64,000 nucleotides of DNA, taken from positions 397,001 through 461,000 of the forward strand of contig JADWOT020001326.1 of NCBI GenBank assembly GCA_036345935.2. Direction: 5' to 3'. The translations under genes and the position numbers were made by a program. The notes under the pieces are model-generated. The model was not told where the DNA came from. It worked only from the letters and a program-made list of their open reading frames with translations, and did no database searches. This DNA is from Taenia hydatigena (lineage: Eukaryota > Platyhelminthes > Cestoda > Cyclophyllidea > Taeniidae). Below, one piece after another: positions 60,304 to 64,000 of this stretch (the stretch's first letter is position 1; each line of letters starts with the position of its first letter).

Positions 60304-60706
60304 TTGCCACCTGCCAACAATTTACCAGCGTACTCATCCGCTATCGCCTGCACTGTATGCACAAGGCATTCTCAACATCTTGCTGCAGCCTATCAATCTA
60401 CTTCTCACCGCCTGATAGCAGGCGATCAATATCAACTTTTGACTTTTTCCTCTTTAGTTAGTAACAAGAGTGCTCATGTGTTAAGCCACCACCTTAAACT
60501 TCCAGTTATCGCAGAAAAAGTAGTCACCACCACTTTCACCTAAGACCTCTCTTACCGCCCCGAAGTTACGAAAAAATACAATTTCTCATTGATCACTTGC
60601 AACCTTAAGAGTAATATCCCTACAGGACATCAACACCGTCTTCTACGCATATAATGCCAATGAGCTGGAACTGCACTTGAAACGACATCGGCAATCTTCT
60701 ACGTAG
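60304..60706 (+). pseudogene. C2H2 (CxxCxF-type) gene 3' remnant
   Basis: First stretch: IACTVCTRHSQHLAAAYQST then SH, a finger with CxxC and spaced His; then YQLLTFSSLVSNKSAHVLSH with H-L-K after it, a finger missing both Cys. Exon 2 (60626-60706) follows TATCCCTACAG and reads FYAYNANELELHLKRHRQSS to a TAG; the ELELHLKRH part is the classic finger end, but the Cys pair is not present. Three degenerate fingers in a row ending at a stop suggest the 3' end of a zinc-finger gene, probably no longer functional. Confidence 0.42.
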
Positions 60707-60709
60707 TAG

Positions 60710-62325
60710 CATTCTAAAGACAATAGTCTTGCTTAAAAAACACCCCTGCTCTAGCCTCAAAATGCAGTTCCGCAGCCGCGATCCTACTTAACACTCCCCA
60801 CCAATACCCTCAGGTGCCGCAAGTTTCATCTGTTTACGAACTCACACAAAAATGAGGACGAATAATAGTACATTAGTTTTAAAAACAAAGCAAACTCAGC
60901 GTCACCACTCAATCCAACTTTTGAAAAGTAGGCACCGCACTTCCAGGATTTAGCAAGGAGCCTTTAGCATTGTTTGCCGAAACGCAGTCTATGACCCAAA
61001 ATAACAGAGACCTGCCTGTTATGCGTTCAAAATTCTAGCTTTTAACAAGCATTTATGCTAAATATCCACTTCACAATCCTGATTGGGAGTTTTCACATGT
61101 TGCTGCTTCTTTTTAGCGCTGACTTCAAGAAGATTACGAATGTAAGCGTAGCCTATAATATAAGTACGTGATTTAATGGCATGAAAATGGATTTTATATG
61201 CGTCTCATAAAAATTTTTACTTCCATTCATTATAGAAGCTGTCAATTCTTGATTTTTAAAGCCGGCACTCTAGGATCTTTTCATTAGCAGTTATTTGACA
61301 AAAATTCTAGTAATCAAGTTTAATTTTTAATTTTGTCTGATCAAGTACTTCACCCCCTTGAGAGACACCTAACATTCTATCATCTTGACTAGTTGTTAGA
61401 CTTTTATTGCTGCTTATGCTTTATTTCCTGATTGGCATACTCCTTCACACCTACTACCTTTCGCCGCCGGGTAGCATTCATGCCTCATTACTTGGCCTGT
61501 TCAGCACCGCTTGTGCACCTTCCTTCTCTTCCACAACCTGAGTAATCACCAGAGCGTAATAGCGTAGCAAGTGCCTTATGGACGGGTGAATGGGCTGCAT
61601 TGCATGCACTAGAGGCAGTGCCGATTCTTTGCATATGCAGTGACTAGTAAACACAAAACAATTATAAACGCCGAAAGAAATGCATTTTTGTGTTTAAGTG
61701 GAACGCTATAGATTTTATCGTTACCCATTGGGTACGATGACTTGCGTGCGCATTCTCACTTAATCCTCAAACGCAAGGGGGCATTCAGTATGCCATCTTC
61801 GTCCAAAAAACGTCAAAATTTAAAAAAAACACTGCCTTTGTTTTTTGTATAGCAGTCATTCCGTCGCGTTGCAAATCAACGCAATTTCACTTTGTTATCT
61901 CAATGATGCAGTAAAAATCCAATAATACGAAAAAAAGGACAGTATAAAAGCAGCATTAAATGCAAAAGAAGCGTCTCATATTAAGCGCATGGATATTGGC
62001 GACGCTCATAGCTAGTTAGAAGCTAAATAATTAATCTTCCAGGGAATAAGAGCCACTCGCAACATGAGCATTTGTTTTGCAGAACGGATCCGTAGACCTG
62101 AATTACACCGCAAACAGCACAGCACCAAAGATACCTCCTCGATTCGAAGGGCTGCTTATGCACGCGATCGATAAGATTATGCTGCAGCACATTTCGTAGT
62201 TAAACCCGCCTTTGACCAATGGTGGGAAAAATTTGCTAAGCACATTTCATCTTATATGAATCAGATGGTAGCAGTGTATTACGAAGGGTTAGTGTTTCAC
62301 TGCGGATGCTTGATCGCCGCCCAAA
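60710..62325. other. no feature seen
   Basis: AT-rich with short A and T runs; no gene or repeat is supported. Confidence 0.3.
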
Positions 62326-62329
62326 AATC

Positions 62330-62740
62330 ATATGCCTATCCAACTGATATTACAAATACCGGTGATCGCACGGCGTGGTAACCTACGAGTTCTGTCACAC
62401 CGTAGGGTTATGCTACATCGCACCAGGTTAGCTCGCGCACCGGTGACGGCTGCAGTACATGCGATGTCACTGACACATTCTATTGTATTTTGCCTGTCTA
62501 CGATTCTCTTCATTTCTTCCCCTACGAAATGGACCGATTTCAAGGCCATGGCGATTGTGCCTTGAGAGTTGGGAGGAAAATGTCAAAGGCATTGATCTTG
62601 CCCATGAACGGTTGTCAAACTGTCCATGGATACGAGCATTTGCAGACTGGCTACGATTCTCCTCTCTCACCTTTAATCAAGCATAACCCGTTCCACCCTT
62701 TAATAAGCGTAAGGAGAGCAAAAATCCTTTGTTGATAGAG
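62330..62740. other. CpG-richer patch with overlapping open frames
   Basis: Several frames stay open on both strands. The most protein-like plus frame (62490-62735) reads YEMDRFQGHGDCALRVGRK and GYEHLQTGYDSPLSPLIK. Because local GC and CpG are raised, stops are rarer by chance, so the strand and the existence of a gene are undecided. It could be the edge of a promoter or a first exon. Confidence 0.22.
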
Positions 62741-62744
62741 TCTG

Positions 62745-64000
62745 GGATGAGAACAAAAAAGTATGCCTGCTTTAATTTCTGGGACTTAGCGCAAAGGAGA
62801 CGTCCGATTTTGGCCTTTGCTTCGTTAAAACTAACGGACGGTCCTCGCTATTGTTAGTGTGTTTCATCGCAATAAGCAACTAGAAATTTTACATTTTGGA
62901 CAGCTTTGCTAGTAAGGTGGGTTGATGTGCTGTACTAATCGATTTAAACGACTCTCAACTCGGGTTATTGACTGCATACGGAGTAGACCGCTATCCCTTC
63001 GACCGGAAGTCATCGCATATATGTCCAGGGATGGAAAATCTGGTGTTGTTTTTTATTAAACGCATCTCCAAATAGCCCTTATTGTTAGCACGGGGTGTCC
63101 AGAGGTGTTTGGCAAAACAAGGAGAATGCTATGGCGAGAGCGCAGCATGATGCCTTTGCGTACTCAATAAACCAAATTAAGGGACTCACCCACTTAATTC
63201 AGATGTCTTGACACATCGCGTCATTAAGATTTTTCAGTTGTGCGATTTGCAAAGGTCACAAAAACATTTACTACGGGCACTCACTTTTAACCATTGTCAC
63301 ATTCCAGCTTTAATGCGAATGCAATAGTGGTAAATGGCAAATACACAAGCAAGTGTTGCAGTAGAGCAGCAGAAGAAGCCATTTATTCGTATCACTGATG
63401 CAATGTCAAAAGAAAAATTTTTGAATACTGTGAAAATGCTCTTCGAAAGCTGTATTAGCAGGTACAGAGGCGGCTGCTGGAAGAATGTAGTGCGGTTAGA
63501 TACTTTGTTTGTGAACCTTAACTAGCGTGAGACAATAAGGCGCAATGGATAAAAGCGTGGTTCGTTTCCATCTTCTCCATAGTATTTGCCAAGCTTGTGT
63601 GGCTGCGATAATAATTTTTTTCCAACTTTTTTTTGCATCGGCCACTTTTATTAATGTGGGTAGTTATCATGTGTCACAACCCGAGTAACTCATGCAGCTA
63701 GGCTCGATCACTATATACTTTTGATAGCTTCATACGCACCTTAAAGCAGATTTTGCTTGCCTCTACATCTGGTCACTAGGAAGCAGGGCATGCCAGGCAA
63801 ATCTTATATTTTTACAATAAGAGTGCAAGCTGTAAGTCCAGAAATGGGTAGCCACAATAAATCAAGAATCCAAGTTATGCCCTTATACTTAACAAGATGT
63901 AATGTTGAGCAGAAGCGATGAGTTCAGAATAAACAAAAGGGTCAAAGCCATTTCCAATTATGAAAATTTTCGGTTGCTTATAATGTCGTCTCATAACGTG
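62745..64000. other. one weak frame
   Basis: Plus 63334-63525 starts MANTQASVAVEQQKKPFIRI and continues DAMSKEKFLNTVKMLFESC. It has a natural composition but no recognised family and no splice support. The rest to the window end is empty. Confidence 0.25.

Noticed and set aside
62328..62735. Overlapping ORFs of 67-81 codons as a gene
   Set aside because: Open frames on both strands coincide with a GC-rich patch; no splice sites or motifs decide between them.
1..64000. Alternative genetic code to explain in-frame stops
   Set aside because: Stops replace Lys, Leu, Arg, Gln and probably Tyr with all three stop codons, and they occur together with indels and lost splice sites, which a code change cannot explain.
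1..64000. Bacterial-type features (operons, CRISPR array, ribosome binding sites, insertion sequences)
   Set aside because: No long ORFs, no regularly spaced repeats with spacers and no operon-like layout; the splice-bounded exons show eukaryotic DNA.

Overview
This window is animal nuclear DNA. The coding signal is a scatter of short exons (about 50 to 520 bases) flanked by GT...AG splice signals. No uninterrupted reading frame is longer than about 171 codons, and that longest one is antisense to better exons. The recognisable domains are metazoan: ankyrin repeats, one-finger-per-exon C2H2 zinc fingers, a CELF/Bruno-type third RRM, an AIMP1-like EMAPII domain, and the kinase-homology region of a receptor guanylyl cyclase. 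Moderately AT-rich composition, short introns and tRNA-derived SINE-like pieces fit an invertebrate. A lophotrochozoan or flatworm is possible, but I cannot prove any clade from the sequence.

Layout. 0.4-2.1 kb (-) and 3.7-5.5 kb (+): two divergent copies of one ankyrin-repeat gene with matching exon boundaries, each broken differently. 5.6-6.7 kb (-): unassigned exon-like frames. 7.3-9.6 kb (+): C2H2 gene, copy 1. 12-15.8 kb: unassigned exon candidates on both strands, including a 524-base exon (-) with a single stop. 18.8-19.7 kb (-): CELF-like RRM3 remnant. 22-24.2 kb: an isolated finger and a SINE cluster. 26.3-26.8 kb: a tandemly duplicated exon. 29-31.3 kb (-): unassigned exons. 33.0-33.9 kb (-): C2H2 copy 2. 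36.9-37.5 kb (+): unidentified decayed gene. 40.7-42.5 kb (-): AIMP1-like pseudogene with an unrelated cysteine-rich exon in its intron. 43.5-44.4 kb (-): C2H2 copy 3, decayed. 47.2-47.7 kb (-): guanylyl cyclase pseudogene. 49.1-49.7 kb (+): unassigned spliced gene. 52.3-53.2 kb: two families of tandem repeats. 51.9-60.7 kb (+): further degenerate zinc-finger pieces and a coiled-coil exon.

The common theme is decay with intron retention. Nearly every recognisable gene carries in-frame stops, frameshifts or lost splice sites, yet keeps its introns. The copies therefore arose by DNA duplication, not by reverse transcription. C2H2 copies 1 and 2 are the least damaged pieces and could still be part of working genes. 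The genes do not form a pathway. The window reads as a gene-poor region collecting segmental duplicates. Coordinates of exon ends come from splice-site reading by eye and could shift by a few bases.
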